Positions 22,241 through 31,420 of a DNA stretch of 35,235 bases are shown one piece after another (the first letter of the stretch is position 1; the number at the start of each line of letters is the position of its first letter). The translations under genes were made by a program, and so were the position numbers. The DNA lies in the IMG/VR virus record IMGVR_UViG_3300032238_000350, positions 1 to 35,235 of that record. One strand, given 5' to 3'. The DNA is from a virus. The notes under the pieces were generated by a model that had not been told where the DNA came from, did not search any database, and was given only the letters and a program-made list of their open reading frames with translations.

Positions 22241-23504
22241 TCTTGAAGCAACTAAGTATAGAAGAGGTACAGGTACAAATGTATCTTTTCCAACTTTACC
22301 GTCTTTGACTACTCAGCCAAGACGTATTGACCTATACCAAAAACAGTATACTCATGATTTGTTAGTTTTAGAATTTCCTACAGACAGTACTTTGTGGTTT
22401 GAGTCTATTCAGACTGGTGTTCCAATTACATTTACTTGGAAACAAGATACTTTAGAAAAAAACTTTATTGGGTATGTCTCGTCTATTACAAAGACGCATT
22501 CTCCACAAAGAATGAACTCAATGACGGTTTTGTGTGTAGGAAGTTCTTTTACTTTAAAAGAAAGAGCAACAAGAGTATTTATTAAAACCTCAGTTCCAAC
22601 TGCTGTAAAAACTATAGTAGAGGAAAACGGGTTTAATTTTATTGGAGAAAATCACTCTCAAATATTTAACCAACTAACAATTACTGGTATTTCTTATTGG
22701 GAATGGATTCAAGAACAAGCAAAACGTATTGGTTATGGAATAATCGTTGATGGAATGAACTTTTTCTTTAGGCCTATTGATAAGTTAATTGACATGGGCT
22801 TTAGCAGTGCCGCTATTTTGAGTATGGGGAATACAACCGCACCATTTAACACCCAGTACTTAGACCGAACTCTTGATGTATTTAAAGTTACAAATGGAAG
22901 TAACATTGAAGACTCAGTTAATTATAGAACTATTAAAAATGTAGGTGGTGTTGACCCTTTAACGGGTAAAATTGTTCTTTCTTCAGCTAATCCAGGGGAT
23001 GTTGGTACCGGAATTCGCAATGAGGTAAATGACGTTCTTTTTTCAGAGTACAGAACTGACAGAGTTATTACGGACCGTAAGTCTGCTGACTTGGTTGCAG
23101 AAGGTGCTGCTCAGATGGCAAGATTTAACCTTCCAGCTACGGTAAAATGTCAGGGAGACCCTAGAATTAGGCCATTTGGAACAGTATTTATTGCTGGAAC
23201 TGGTAATTTAACTGATGGTTTTTGGATTGTTCGTGAAGCACACCATATGTTCCATAAAATTGGGGACTATCAGCTTGAATTAAAGGTTGCTACTGATGGT
23301 GTTGGAGATACAGCTACAACCCCGTTTAGAAGCAGAACTGATATAAACGTTGGCACTATTGACATTGGTGAAACCCTTAAAACTAATGGTATTCCGGCAT
23401 TATTTTTTGGTCTAGATTCAGTAGAATTGATAACGGAAGAAAATATTATTAAAGAAAGTAACCAGGGTTTTAAAAGAACCCCAAATAAGTGGAGGAGAGT
23501 ATAA
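22233..23504 (+). CDS. Baseplate hub protein, gpD or gp27-like
   Basis: The product is 423 residues with a GTG start after a weak AGGA site. It has an N-terminal beta domain (RIDLYQKQYTHDLLVLEF, TGVPITFTWKQ, FIGYVSSITKTHS) followed by SYWEWIQEQAKRIGYGIIVD and GMNFFFRP. A later R-x-x-F-G-T-V-x-I-x-G segment (RPFGTVFIAGTGN) and FWIVREAHHMF are typical of phage late control D and gp27-like hub proteins. Trimers of this family bridge tube and spike. Its placement before gp25- and J-like genes fits a hub role. Confidence 0.8.
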   Translation: MSNLEATKYRRGTGTNVSFPTLPSLTTQPRRIDLYQKQYTHDLLVLEFPTDSTLWFESIQTGVPITFTWKQDTLEKNFIGYVSSITKTHSPQRMNSMTVLCVGSSFTLKERATRVFIKTSVPTAVKTIVEENGFNFIGENHSQIFNQLTITGISYWEWIQEQAKRIGYGIIVDGMNFFFRPIDKLIDMGFSSAAILSMGNTTAPFNTQYLDRTLDVFKVTNGSNIEDSVNYRTIKNVGGVDPLTGKIVLSSANPGDVGTGIRNEVNDVLFSEYRTDRVITDRKSADLVAEGAAQMARFNLPATVKCQGDPRIRPFGTVFIAGTGNLTDGFWIVREAHHMFHKIGDYQLELKVATDGVGDTATTPFRSRTDINVGTIDIGETLKTNGIPALFFGLDSVELITEENIIKESNQGFKRTPNKWRRV

Positions 23505-23506
23505 CT

Positions 23507-23914
23507 ATGGCTAACCCAGAAGTATCACTTAGACTTCCAATGAGTATTGACTCTAGTGGAAGCTTACTAGTCACCACTGATGAAAGCATAATGTGGGCAG
23601 ATAGAATTAAAATTGCTATAGGTACCAGAATTAGCGAACGAGTTATGCGTCCTGGTTACGGTACACGTATTGGAGAATCTGTTTTTAATACAGTCAGTTC
23701 TCTTGAAGATGTTGTTAGACGTGATGTTTTTAAACTATTTAGTGAATATTTCCCGCTTCTTACTTTGAGCGATATTAAAACTAATTTTGTAGAAACCACA
23801 GGCCAAGTATTTATTGAAGTGTTATACCAGCTACCAAATAAAAAAGAATCAACCACTACGGTTGGAGTAATGGTAGTTTCAAGTACAAATCCCCCTTATG
23901 AGGAGTTAGCATGA
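23507..23914 (+). CDS. Baseplate wedge protein, gp25/gpW-like
   Basis: ATG at 23507 is chosen because GGAGGAGAG (23491-23499) lies seven bases before it. The GTG at 23489 overlaps the upstream gene further. The 135-residue product has IKIAIGTRISERVMRPGYGT, the gp25-like signature with R-V-M-R-P-x-Y-G, and a central LEDVVRRDVFKLF. Family members form the wedge core that surrounds the hub. It overlaps the next gene in an ATGA junction. Confidence 0.92.
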   Translation: MANPEVSLRLPMSIDSSGSLLVTTDESIMWADRIKIAIGTRISERVMRPGYGTRIGESVFNTVSSLEDVVRRDVFKLFSEYFPLLTLSDIKTNFVETTGQVFIEVLYQLPNKKESTTTVGVMVVSSTNPPYEELA

Positions 23915-26900
23915 CCGCAGATGTAACAAAAACCCCATTTTCAGTAGATTATACTGGACGTGATTATTATGCTATTAGAGAACAGCTAATAGCCAGAGTT
24001 AAAGACCGTGTTCCTGACTGGACTGGTAATAACTCTTCAGACTTTGGTTTGGCTCTTGTTGAGTCCTTTGCATACATGGGTGACCTACTTAACTACTATA
24101 TTGACCGAGTAGCAAATGAGTCATACATTCTAACTGCAACTCAACGAGACACTTTGTTGAATTTATCTAAAATGTATGGTTATTCTCCAGCTAACTACAC
24201 TAGTGCTGTAGTGGATATTGATTTTACAAATAACAATGGCTATAAAAAGCACACTGGTGCAGAAATTATTGAAGATGGAATAATTACAGGGAGCACTGTA
24301 GTGCACAGCATTGCCAAGGTGATTGTTCCTAATGACCACCCGTTTACCGTTGATGGCGAATACAGTACCGTTATTGTTGAAGGACTAAGCACAAAAGTAA
24401 CTGGAACTGTTGGCGGAGTTGAAATTGACTACGCTGCTAGCGTTTATAACGGTACTTTTAAGGTAATTAAAACTGGTTATGAAAACATTGGTTTAAACGT
24501 TATTTGGTATAGACCGGCTGCAACTATTAGCAATATAACCGTGTCTGGTACAGAAGCAACTGTATCCTATGCTGGTTCATTAGTTGCTGAAGTAGGTCAA
24601 AAAATCCGCATTAGTGGTGTTACTGTTCCTAGCGGAAATAACTTTAATGGTGTTTGGTACGTTAAGGGTGTTACTCTTCCGGTTGATACAACTCCTGGTT
24701 CGTTTGTATTTGATTCTGCAGCTAATCCTGCACAGATTACTAAAGTAACAAGTAATGGAACCACAATTACGTACTCTACTTTTGGCTCAACACCGATTGA
24801 ACTTTACGGTTATACAACACCAACTTGGCACAACTTTATTGCGGGACAAAACGTAAGTATAACGGGAGTAATAAGCTCTAGTAATACAGGTGGAACCGCT
24901 AATACCGGGTATAACTTTACCACTGCAACTGTAGCAGCTGCTACTGACATTGTTGCTGGAGTAACAAACGTTTTGGTAGCTGGAACCGATGTAACATTTA
25001 CTACTAGCAAGCAGTTTACTACAGGGCAGATAGTTTCTTTGAGAAACATAAAGAGTCTTCCTGATAACCCAGAAGGTACTGCAGGTTCGCACTATAACGT
25101 AAGTAATGCTGTTATTACTGGCACATCTACTTCTACTGCAACTATTACAAATGTAGTTGGAAGTACCGGAGGTAATGGAGTAGTCACTTTTACAACTAGT
25201 AGTAACCACGGGTTCTTAAAAGACCAATTTGTTACTATAACTAATGTTGTTTCTACAAGTCCTGATGATGGAACAGACACTGACGTATACAACATTTCAT
25301 CGGCTCAAATTAAGAGCGTTCCAACTTCAACCTCATTTACAATACAGGCCTATTGGACTGACACCTTTAAGACCGGTGGAACCGCTACGCTATATAAATT
25401 TACAATAAGTCAATCTGGACTTACTGGAGAGTCCGTTACCAGTACAGGAATTATTGGTGGAGCATTTTGTAAGCAGTTTACAGTTACTAGCAACAGAGCT
25501 GGTGGAACTTGGACTTCTGGAGGAAGTGCAGTCGCTCTTATTGGTGGAACCCCTACTCTTACTAATGCAGAAGTAACTTATGCAGAACTACCTGCAATTG
25601 TTGATACTGGAGGATTTGTTAAGAATGTGGGTACAACTACGGTTCCTGCTGGTTCTCAAATTACAACCCAAGTAAGTTCGGCTGAAGGTGTTCAAAATAT
25701 TGTTTTCTCTACATTAAATGACGTTACAGTTCCATTTGGTGGAGTATCAGTTGCAATGGTCAAAGAAGGAGAGCAGGTCTCTACTAGGTCTGAGAATGCA
25801 GCAAATACAACTGTTCTTGGGTATGACATTGCTGGTGAAGTATTAGGTTTTGCTAGTTCTAATAGTGATGCCAATCAATCTTTCTTACTAAAAGAAAACA
25901 TAGTTGATAGTAGTTCTATTAGAGTGTTTGTTGACCGTGGAACTGCATTTGAAGAGTGGACTAGAGTCCCTCATATTATGGACTATGGACCTAGTGACAC
26001 TGTTTTTGAGGTCAGTTTTTCTGAGACCAATAAACCAAGTATTGTATTTGGTGATGGAATCTCTGGTGAAATTCCTCCTCCTGAGGCAACAATTAAAGCC
26101 CAGTATATTGCTGGTGGTGGCTTAATAGGAAACGTTGAAGCTGAGACACTGACAACTTGGGGAAAGATTGTTAACTCTGATGATGAAGACGCTGTACGTA
26201 ACATCTCTGTAATTAATAACTTAGCTGCTACTGGTGGTGGAGACCCAGAGTCTAATGACAGTATTAGATACAACGCTCCTCGTGCTTTAAGGGCATTGAA
26301 CAGAGCCGTTACTTTGCAAGATTTTGAAGACCTTAGCCTTTCGGTTGAGCGTGTTGCAAAAGCTAAAGCTGTAGCAGTTAATCGTGGTTCTGTAACAGTT
26401 TATATTGCACCTTATGATGATGGAACAAGCGAACGACCAGGTTACTATGGAACTGAGTTAAACACTACTTGGGACTATATTAAGTCTGGTGTTGAAGACC
26501 AACTATCAGATAAGCTACAAATTGGAACAAGTGTAACGGTATCCCCACCTGTGTACACTTATGTACATGCTGATATTGCCTTTACTCCTCTTCCTCAGTA
26601 TTCTGCTGCTGTAGTAAAAACTAATATTAAGAAAATGATGGTAACCGAGTTTGGTTATGAAAACATGCAGTTTAATGATGTTATTACTCCTGAAGAAGTG
26701 GAGTTTAGTCTTCGCCAAGTTGAGGGTGTACAAAATGCAAAAGTAATTTCTCTTTATAGGCTTGAAGGAGAAGGTAGAAACACTCTTATTGGTGAAGTTA
26801 ATGAGTTGTTTATATTCTCAGAAGGTGAGCTTGGTCTTATCCCTGCAAGCACAGACGCTACTTTAGCCGCATTTACTATTAATCCAAGTTCTGGTTCATC

Positions 26901-27189
26901 AACATGGACTCCTGTATTTAAGTCTAATTTGTTAAGCTATAGAGTGACTATTCCAGCTGCAGCAACAAGCATTAACGTGGGTACACAAGCTAATGACACT
27001 AATGATACTGATAGTAGTGGTGTAGCTAGCGTTACGGTTAATGGTAAGTCTGTAGGAGCTGCATCTCACACATCTACAATAGCAACTTCTGATACAACTG
27101 TAGGTGCTCGTACTGAACTAGTTATTACTGTTACTGCTGCAGATGGCTTTACTGTAAACACATACAAAGCAACTGTTGTAAAGGTCTAG
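23911..27189 (+). CDS. Baseplate J-like (gp6-like) protein with beta-repeat insertion
   Basis: The 1092-residue product has an N-terminal segment (FSVDYTGRDYYAIREQLIAR, DFGLALVESFAYMGDLLNYY) and a C-terminal J core (about 570-980) containing VFGDGISGEIP, NAPRALRALNRAVTLQDFED and VYTYVHADIAFTPLPQ. This is the P2 gpJ / T4 gp6 wedge family, whose dimers join the wedge and transmit the sheath signal. Residues about 203-496 are an inserted beta-repeat region. Residues about 981-1092 form a cadherin-like beta-sandwich (TLAAFTINPSSGSSTWTPVF). Both additions make it longer than typical J proteins and probably exposed on the baseplate. Confidence 0.85.
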   Translation: MTADVTKTPFSVDYTGRDYYAIREQLIARVKDRVPDWTGNNSSDFGLALVESFAYMGDLLNYYIDRVANESYILTATQRDTLLNLSKMYGYSPANYTSAVVDIDFTNNNGYKKHTGAEIIEDGIITGSTVVHSIAKVIVPNDHPFTVDGEYSTVIVEGLSTKVTGTVGGVEIDYAASVYNGTFKVIKTGYENIGLNVIWYRPAATISNITVSGTEATVSYAGSLVAEVGQKIRISGVTVPSGNNFNGVWYVKGVTLPVDTTPGSFVFDSAANPAQITKVTSNGTTITYSTFGSTPIELYGYTTPTWHNFIAGQNVSITGVISSSNTGGTANTGYNFTTATVAAATDIVAGVTNVLVAGTDVTFTTSKQFTTGQIVSLRNIKSLPDNPEGTAGSHYNVSNAVITGTSTSTATITNVVGSTGGNGVVTFTTSSNHGFLKDQFVTITNVVSTSPDDGTDTDVYNISSAQIKSVPTSTSFTIQAYWTDTFKTGGTATLYKFTISQSGLTGESVTSTGIIGGAFCKQFTVTSNRAGGTWTSGGSAVALIGGTPTLTNAEVTYAELPAIVDTGGFVKNVGTTTVPAGSQITTQVSSAEGVQNIVFSTLNDVTVPFGGVSVAMVKEGEQVSTRSENAANTTVLGYDIAGEVLGFASSNSDANQSFLLKENIVDSSSIRVFVDRGTAFEEWTRVPHIMDYGPSDTVFEVSFSETNKPSIVFGDGISGEIPPPEATIKAQYIAGGGLIGNVEAETLTTWGKIVNSDDEDAVRNISVINNLAATGGGDPESNDSIRYNAPRALRALNRAVTLQDFEDLSLSVERVAKAKAVAVNRGSVTVYIAPYDDGTSERPGYYGTELNTTWDYIKSGVEDQLSDKLQIGTSVTVSPPVYTYVHADIAFTPLPQYSAAVVKTNIKKMMVTEFGYENMQFNDVITPEEVEFSLRQVEGVQNAKVISLYRLEGEGRNTLIGEVNELFIFSEGELGLIPASTDATLAAFTINPSSGSSTWTPVFKSNLLSYRVTIPAAATSINVGTQANDTNDTDSSGVASVTVNGKSVGAASHTSTIATSDTTVGARTELVITVTAADGFTVNTYKATVVKV
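24517..25398 (+). repeat. Beta-repeat insertion in the J-like protein (residues about 203-496)
   Basis: Four degenerate units share a T-x-x-x-Y/F entry, an H-x-F or Q-F, a G-Q/D-x-V-x-I/L-x-x-V/I segment and a Y-N turn: for example HNFIAGQNVSITGVI, KQFTTGQIVSLRNI and NHGFLKDQFVTITNVV, each followed after 10-20 residues by YN or an equivalent. The same kind of unit is seen in the tail sheath. They are likely small beta domains on the baseplate exterior. Confidence 0.6.
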
Positions 27190-27191
27190 TA

Positions 27192-27965
27192 ATGATAAAA
27201 GATGCTTATGGTAATACGCGTTTTTTTGGTACTTATAGAGGAGTGGTAGTAGATACTGCTGACCCTTTAAATAAGAATCGAGTAAAACTGCGTATTCCAC
27301 AAGTATTAGCTAATGAGGTTACAGATTGGGCCTGGTTTGTTAACACCCCTGGAACCAACTCTGTTCTTCCTAAAACTGGGGATGGTGTTTGGGTTCAGTT
27401 TGAAGGTGGAGACCCATCATACCCAATTTGGATTGGAACCTTTGACCCAATAGCGTCTACCTTAACTGCTGGCACTACTGGAGCTACTGGTTCTACAGGA
27501 AAAACAGGTGCTAGTGGATATTACGGAGGTTGGTATGATATTCAAACTCAAACAATAACTACACCTTCTGTTGGTCAACCTGTATTAATTAGAAAAATAG
27601 ATATAGAAAATGGATTTTTTGTTACTGATAACAGTAAAATCACTGCATCAAATACTGGTATTTATAATCTAGCTTTTTCTTTTCAACTTCACAATACTGG
27701 TGGTGGTGGTTCGGGAAGCACTGTAGAAATTTGGCTTGTAAAAAATGGGGTAGCAGTTCCAGATAGCAATACAAGGGTAGCTGTACCTACTAATAACCCT
27801 TATACTGTTGCTGCTTGGAACTTCTTTAAAGATATGAGTGCCGGAGACAACATCCAGGTTTATTGGGCTACAGATAACGTACATATTGTTTTGCAGTATA
27901 ATACCGGGTCTATGGGTGGCCCGGTTATCCCCTCATCAATTATCACTGTTAACCAGATAGGATAA
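27192..27965 (+). CDS. Tail spike/gpV-like OB protein with C1q-like tip
   Basis: The 257-residue product begins with an OB-fold domain of phage baseplate assembly protein V and T4 gp5 type at about residues 8-90: YRGVVVDTADPLNKNRVKLR, then DGVWVQFEGGDPSYPIWIGT. A short Gly-X-Y-like stretch (about 94-109, TTGATGSTGKTGASG) follows. The C-terminal 145 residues form a beta jelly roll similar to C1q/TNF domains, with GIYNLAFSFQLHNTGG and VEIWLVKNGVAVPDS. In the usual spike, a needle-like beta-helix or PAAR tip follows the OB domain; here a C1q-like head takes that place. It may be a receptor-binding spike tip. Confidence 0.75.
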   Translation: MIKDAYGNTRFFGTYRGVVVDTADPLNKNRVKLRIPQVLANEVTDWAWFVNTPGTNSVLPKTGDGVWVQFEGGDPSYPIWIGTFDPIASTLTAGTTGATGSTGKTGASGYYGGWYDIQTQTITTPSVGQPVLIRKIDIENGFFVTDNSKITASNTGIYNLAFSFQLHNTGGGGSGSTVEIWLVKNGVAVPDSNTRVAVPTNNPYTVAAWNFFKDMSAGDNIQVYWATDNVHIVLQYNTGSMGGPVIPSSIITVNQIG

Positions 27966-27994
27966 CAGACAGTTAATATGAATTTAAGTTAAAA

Positions 27995-28000
27995 TAGAAT
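27995..28000 (+). promoter_or_regulatory. Candidate -10 box (TAGAAT)
   Basis: TAGAAT lies 17 bases before the ATG at 28018, within TTAAAATAGAAT, close in form to the AAAATATAAT stretches at 922-931 and 9881-9890. A 52-base gap separates the spike gene from the next one. No convincing -35 box. Confidence 0.3.
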
Positions 28001-28017
28001 AGAAATTAGGAGATATC

Positions 28018-28464
28018 ATGGTTTATCCAATAGATACAGATTCACTCAATGCTCGTTTTAGAACCGACAATAAAGACAAAGTCGTGGCTAATGACGTAAA
28101 CGTCCTCTATACCGAGGTTACAACAATAGAAGGCCAGCTAGGTGCTGGTGGAGTTATAATCAGTGAATGGAGTGAAACAGGCTCTGCCTACACTACTTCA
28201 ACCTCTATGTGGCCGTCTTTAAAAGACAGACTAAAGAATATTGAAGACGGACTAGTTAAAGGCTCTGTTACTAGTGTTAAGAATGTTGGTGGCTCAATAA
28301 TTACATCATCAACATCAACGACTGTTGGGCTTACAATTAAGTCAGCCGTATCAAATAGCGTAGATGTGTTTAAAGTTGTTAACTCTGATAACAATGTACT
28401 GGCTAATGTTAATAAAGATGGTAAATTTACTGCTGTTTTGATTGATGGTGGCGGCGCTGAATAA
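28018..28464 (+). CDS. Small tail fibre or attachment protein
   Basis: The 148-residue product begins MVYPIDTDSLNARFRTDNKD and ends VFKVVNSDNNVLANVNKDGK, a pattern typical of small fibre shafts in phage tails. AGGAG precedes the ATG. A one-base overlap joins it to the 712-residue gene. It is probably an adaptor or partner of that large protein. Confidence 0.6.
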   Translation: MVYPIDTDSLNARFRTDNKDKVVANDVNVLYTEVTTIEGQLGAGGVIISEWSETGSAYTTSTSMWPSLKDRLKNIEDGLVKGSVTSVKNVGGSIITSSTSTTVGLTIKSAVSNSVDVFKVVNSDNNVLANVNKDGKFTAVLIDGGGAE

Positions 28465-30602
28465 TGGCTAGATTTGGTGAGTTTAGATATTTAAAGGATG
28501 GCGTTCTTTATGGAGAACGAAGTAAGCTTGCCCTATCCGCAGAACCACTAGTTGCTACTGCATTACGATATAACAAAGTAAGCGTTTCATTTGCTACCCC
28601 TACTGGAGATTACATTGCTTTTAGAATTGTTCGTAATCAGGACTCTTACCCAGAAACTGAGCAGGATGGTGCAGTTTTATTTGAGTCAATAACTGGAAGT
28701 GCAGGAATTACTAACACGGTTGTTATTGATAGTGATGCTGTTTCTGGTGCACCACTTATTGAGGGAAGATTTGCTTATTATAAAGCTTGGATTTTAGCTG
28801 CAGATGATGAGTACTGGAGTCCGGCTGGTCAAACGTATGTACTGGTTCCATCAAAGCACAACTTAAAATTAGGTAATGAGGTGTCAACCTCTGGTGAGGC
28901 GGTTGTGGTCAATGGAGTTACCACAATTCAAACTAATGATGTTACTATCTCTACAAATACTGACTTATCTACCACGCATCAACGCTTTATGGATATCATT
29001 CCTAGGGTTCTTACCAGTGCAACAAATGGTTCTGTTGATGAGCTTACTAACCCAGATGTTGATAGTAATGGAGAAAACACTACTATATCAAAATTTTTAT
29101 CAGGGTTTTCATTTACTTTAGATGAGTTTTTAACTTTTTCTAAGCTAGTTCTTCCAGACATTTCAGGTAAATTTACGGCACCAGAAATTATGAGACTTCA
29201 AGCTCATCAGTTTGGTATTACTAATGACAACGAGCTTTTAACTAGAGCGCAAAAAAGACTTATTAGAGAAGCTATTTATATCTACAGCCGTAAAGGTACA
29301 GACAAGGGATTAGACACATTTACTGAGTGTGTTACTGGATTTAATAACACACGAACTTATTCAAAAAATCTATTGTTGTCATATGAAGATAGCACTTTCC
29401 GTTTGCCAAATTGGGAAACTGGTAATGTTGTTGGAAACTGGACTGTAGATTCTAGTGACTCAGTTTCAGTTGAAGCTAGCGTTACCCCTCAAACTGGAAT
29501 AACAAAATCTCTTGATGATAGCTATGTTGCAAAGATAACTACAGCTGCATCAAGTAAGCCTATTTACCTAGGAATTTTAAACCCAATAGTTACAGCAATT
29601 CCTGTTACTGGTGGTGAAAAATACTCTTTATCTTACTATGTTAAAAAAGTTAGCACCACTGCCGGTGTTACTCCTACTATTTTTTGGTATGATTCCAACG
29701 GTAAATGGATTTCCAATTCAGCAGGAACTAGTGGAAACGCAACTTCTACGGAATGGAATAGAAGAAGTCTTGCAAATATTTCTGCACCAGTAACTGCAAA
29801 ATATGCCGTTATTCAACTTGTTTTTGCAACGGCCGGCACATACTACTTGGATATGGTTCAGTTTGAACAATCAGAAACTGTAACTAGTTATGAAGAGCCT
29901 GGTGGAGTAACTATTTTCTTAAATCCTGAAAAGACTAACTATATAAAGAATCCTTCTTTTGAAGATGATACAACTGGTTGGGCTACTACAGGTACAGGGG
30001 TATCTCTTACCAGACAAGATACTACGCTAGTTTTGGCTCCTGCACTATCCTATATGGCGGAATTAACTTGCAGTAGTTCTACCGCAACTACTTTAAAAGT
30101 ATCTACTGACAAAGAACTTACACCAGGAAAACTATACACATTTTCTTTCTATGCAAGAGCTGCTATAGCTACACAAATAACTGTTACGGCTACCCCAAAG
30201 GACGTATCTACTCTTGTAGGGGATGCAATTGTTAAACAAGCTACAATAACTTCTTCTTGGACTAGAATTAGCGTTCCAGTATTTATTGTTCCTCATACTG
30301 GGTTAGTTTCAGTAGACCTTCAACTTGGGTTTGCTTCAGGAAGCCCTGTAATAGAAATTGATGCTGTTCAATTTGAACGTGGTGTTTTATCTGACTATTT
30401 TGATGGTACTAGGTACGACTCTGGAGCAGCTTGGACAGGCGCTATTAATAACTCTACTTCTGTTATTTATCCCGGAATAAAAAATAAAGTGGCCAGGTAC
30501 AGTAATGATATTAGTGAAGTGCTTCCTGCTAATACCCCTTATTACATAGACTTTTATGGAATTTCTAATATAGAGAATGTTGTGTTTTTTGGAATTTCAT
30601 AG
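28464..30602 (+). CDS. Tail protein I-like wedge or fibre base with two carbohydrate-binding-like domains
   Basis: The 712-residue product has an N-terminal beta domain (1-150). Residues about 165-300 contain FLSGFSFTLDEFLTFSKLVL, AQKRLIREAIYIYSRKGTDK and LDTFTECVTG, which resemble the phage tail protein I family that links wedge to fibre. Two beta domains of CBM_4_9-like form follow, at about 305-475 and 490-650. Each has an aromatic and N-P-S-F-E pattern (IKNPSFEDDTTGWAT in the second). The end (YFDGTRYDSGAAWTGA) recurs in phage tail proteins. It probably binds cell-surface sugars. Confidence 0.65.
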   Translation: MARFGEFRYLKDGVLYGERSKLALSAEPLVATALRYNKVSVSFATPTGDYIAFRIVRNQDSYPETEQDGAVLFESITGSAGITNTVVIDSDAVSGAPLIEGRFAYYKAWILAADDEYWSPAGQTYVLVPSKHNLKLGNEVSTSGEAVVVNGVTTIQTNDVTISTNTDLSTTHQRFMDIIPRVLTSATNGSVDELTNPDVDSNGENTTISKFLSGFSFTLDEFLTFSKLVLPDISGKFTAPEIMRLQAHQFGITNDNELLTRAQKRLIREAIYIYSRKGTDKGLDTFTECVTGFNNTRTYSKNLLLSYEDSTFRLPNWETGNVVGNWTVDSSDSVSVEASVTPQTGITKSLDDSYVAKITTAASSKPIYLGILNPIVTAIPVTGGEKYSLSYYVKKVSTTAGVTPTIFWYDSNGKWISNSAGTSGNATSTEWNRRSLANISAPVTAKYAVIQLVFATAGTYYLDMVQFEQSETVTSYEEPGGVTIFLNPEKTNYIKNPSFEDDTTGWATTGTGVSLTRQDTTLVLAPALSYMAELTCSSSTATTLKVSTDKELTPGKLYTFSFYARAAIATQITVTATPKDVSTLVGDAIVKQATITSSWTRISVPVFIVPHTGLVSVDLQLGFASGSPVIEIDAVQFERGVLSDYFDGTRYDSGAAWTGAINNSTSVIYPGIKNKVARYSNDISEVLPANTPYYIDFYGISNIENVVFFGIS

Positions 30603-30614
30603 TAGTATATCTAT

Positions 30615-30869
30615 ATGGACACTTTAATCGTAATAATTATTTCAGGTATGGCTACTGGCTATATTCTTGAATTTATTGGTTCTTTTATGAACTCAGACCG
30701 TTGGCTTAAACGGATTTTCACTCTACCACTATCCTTCACTGCGGCTTGGCTTATGGGGATTACAGGGCTACCACTAGTTGTTGTTGGACTAGCTTCTGCC
30801 TTCTTTTCACTTTCCATTTTGCATTTATTGAATAGGCCTGTTACTATTAACACTATAAACCGTCGTTAA
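30615..30869 (+). CDS. Small membrane protein, possible holin
   Basis: The 84-residue product has one clear membrane helix near the N-terminus (LIVIIISGMATGYILEFIG) and a long hydrophobic stretch at about 34-72 that could make one or two more. The N-terminal part is short and the C-terminus is basic (NRPVTINTINRR). Small size, two to three helices and a position between tail and replication genes fit a holin. The ribosome site is weak. No endolysin gene is visible nearby, so lysis may use a distant gene or the tape measure peptidase. The holin call is inference. Confidence 0.45.
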   Translation: MDTLIVIIISGMATGYILEFIGSFMNSDRWLKRIFTLPLSFTAAWLMGITGLPLVVVGLASAFFSLSILHLLNRPVTINTINRR

Positions 30870-30880
30870 TAGGAGAATAG

Positions 30881-31420
30881 GTGAATAGGTGGAGTGATGA
30901 TGATGATGATTTAGTTGGATTTGGATTACTTGATGGAGATTTAACTTCTGGCCAGAGGAAATCTACTGTAAGTAAAAAAAGTTCCAAGACCCGTCATCAG
31001 AGGGCAAGGGAAGAATGGACTCCTGCAGATGTTGCATCGGAGTTTAGTTGGCGTATCTACGATAAGGTTCGTGGTATTCCAAATATGATAAACACTAAAA
31101 CTCTTACTATCTTACTAGCTAAGAATCGTAAGGAGTTTGGCATAACTGCAACTATGGAACTTGATTTACTTGACAAGTTTATAGGTGATGAAAGAAACTT
31201 AATAGCAGTTAAAAGACAACCAAGTAAAACTATCAATATCTTTTTAGTCTTTATAACTAATAATGTCAATAAGCTAAGTCAAACTAGTGAAGTAGTCATT
31301 AAAGAAGATAATAGTAGTAATAGTAATTTAATAGCTAGTGATGGTAAAGTATTTGACAACACTATCATTGGTAAGGCAGCATTAGAACGTCACGAAGCAA
31401 AATTAGGAGGGCAAAAATGA
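30881..31420 (+). CDS. Unknown protein at start of the replication region
   Basis: The 179-residue product begins at GTG five bases after AGGAG. It starts with NRWSDDDDDLVGFGLLDGDL, a very acidic stretch, then a basic segment (KSSKTRHQRAREEWTPADVA), and a compact region with WRIYDKVRGIPNMINTKTLT and TMELDLLDKFIGDE. The C-terminus is Lys- and Asn-rich. No family is recognised. Because it ends in ATGA overlap with the ATPase gene, it may be a partner in replication, such as a loader or primosome component. Confidence 0.5.
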   Translation: MNRWSDDDDDLVGFGLLDGDLTSGQRKSTVSKKSSKTRHQRAREEWTPADVASEFSWRIYDKVRGIPNMINTKTLTILLAKNRKEFGITATMELDLLDKFIGDERNLIAVKRQPSKTINIFLVFITNNVNKLSQTSEVVIKEDNSSNSNLIASDGKVFDNTIIGKAALERHEAKLGGQK

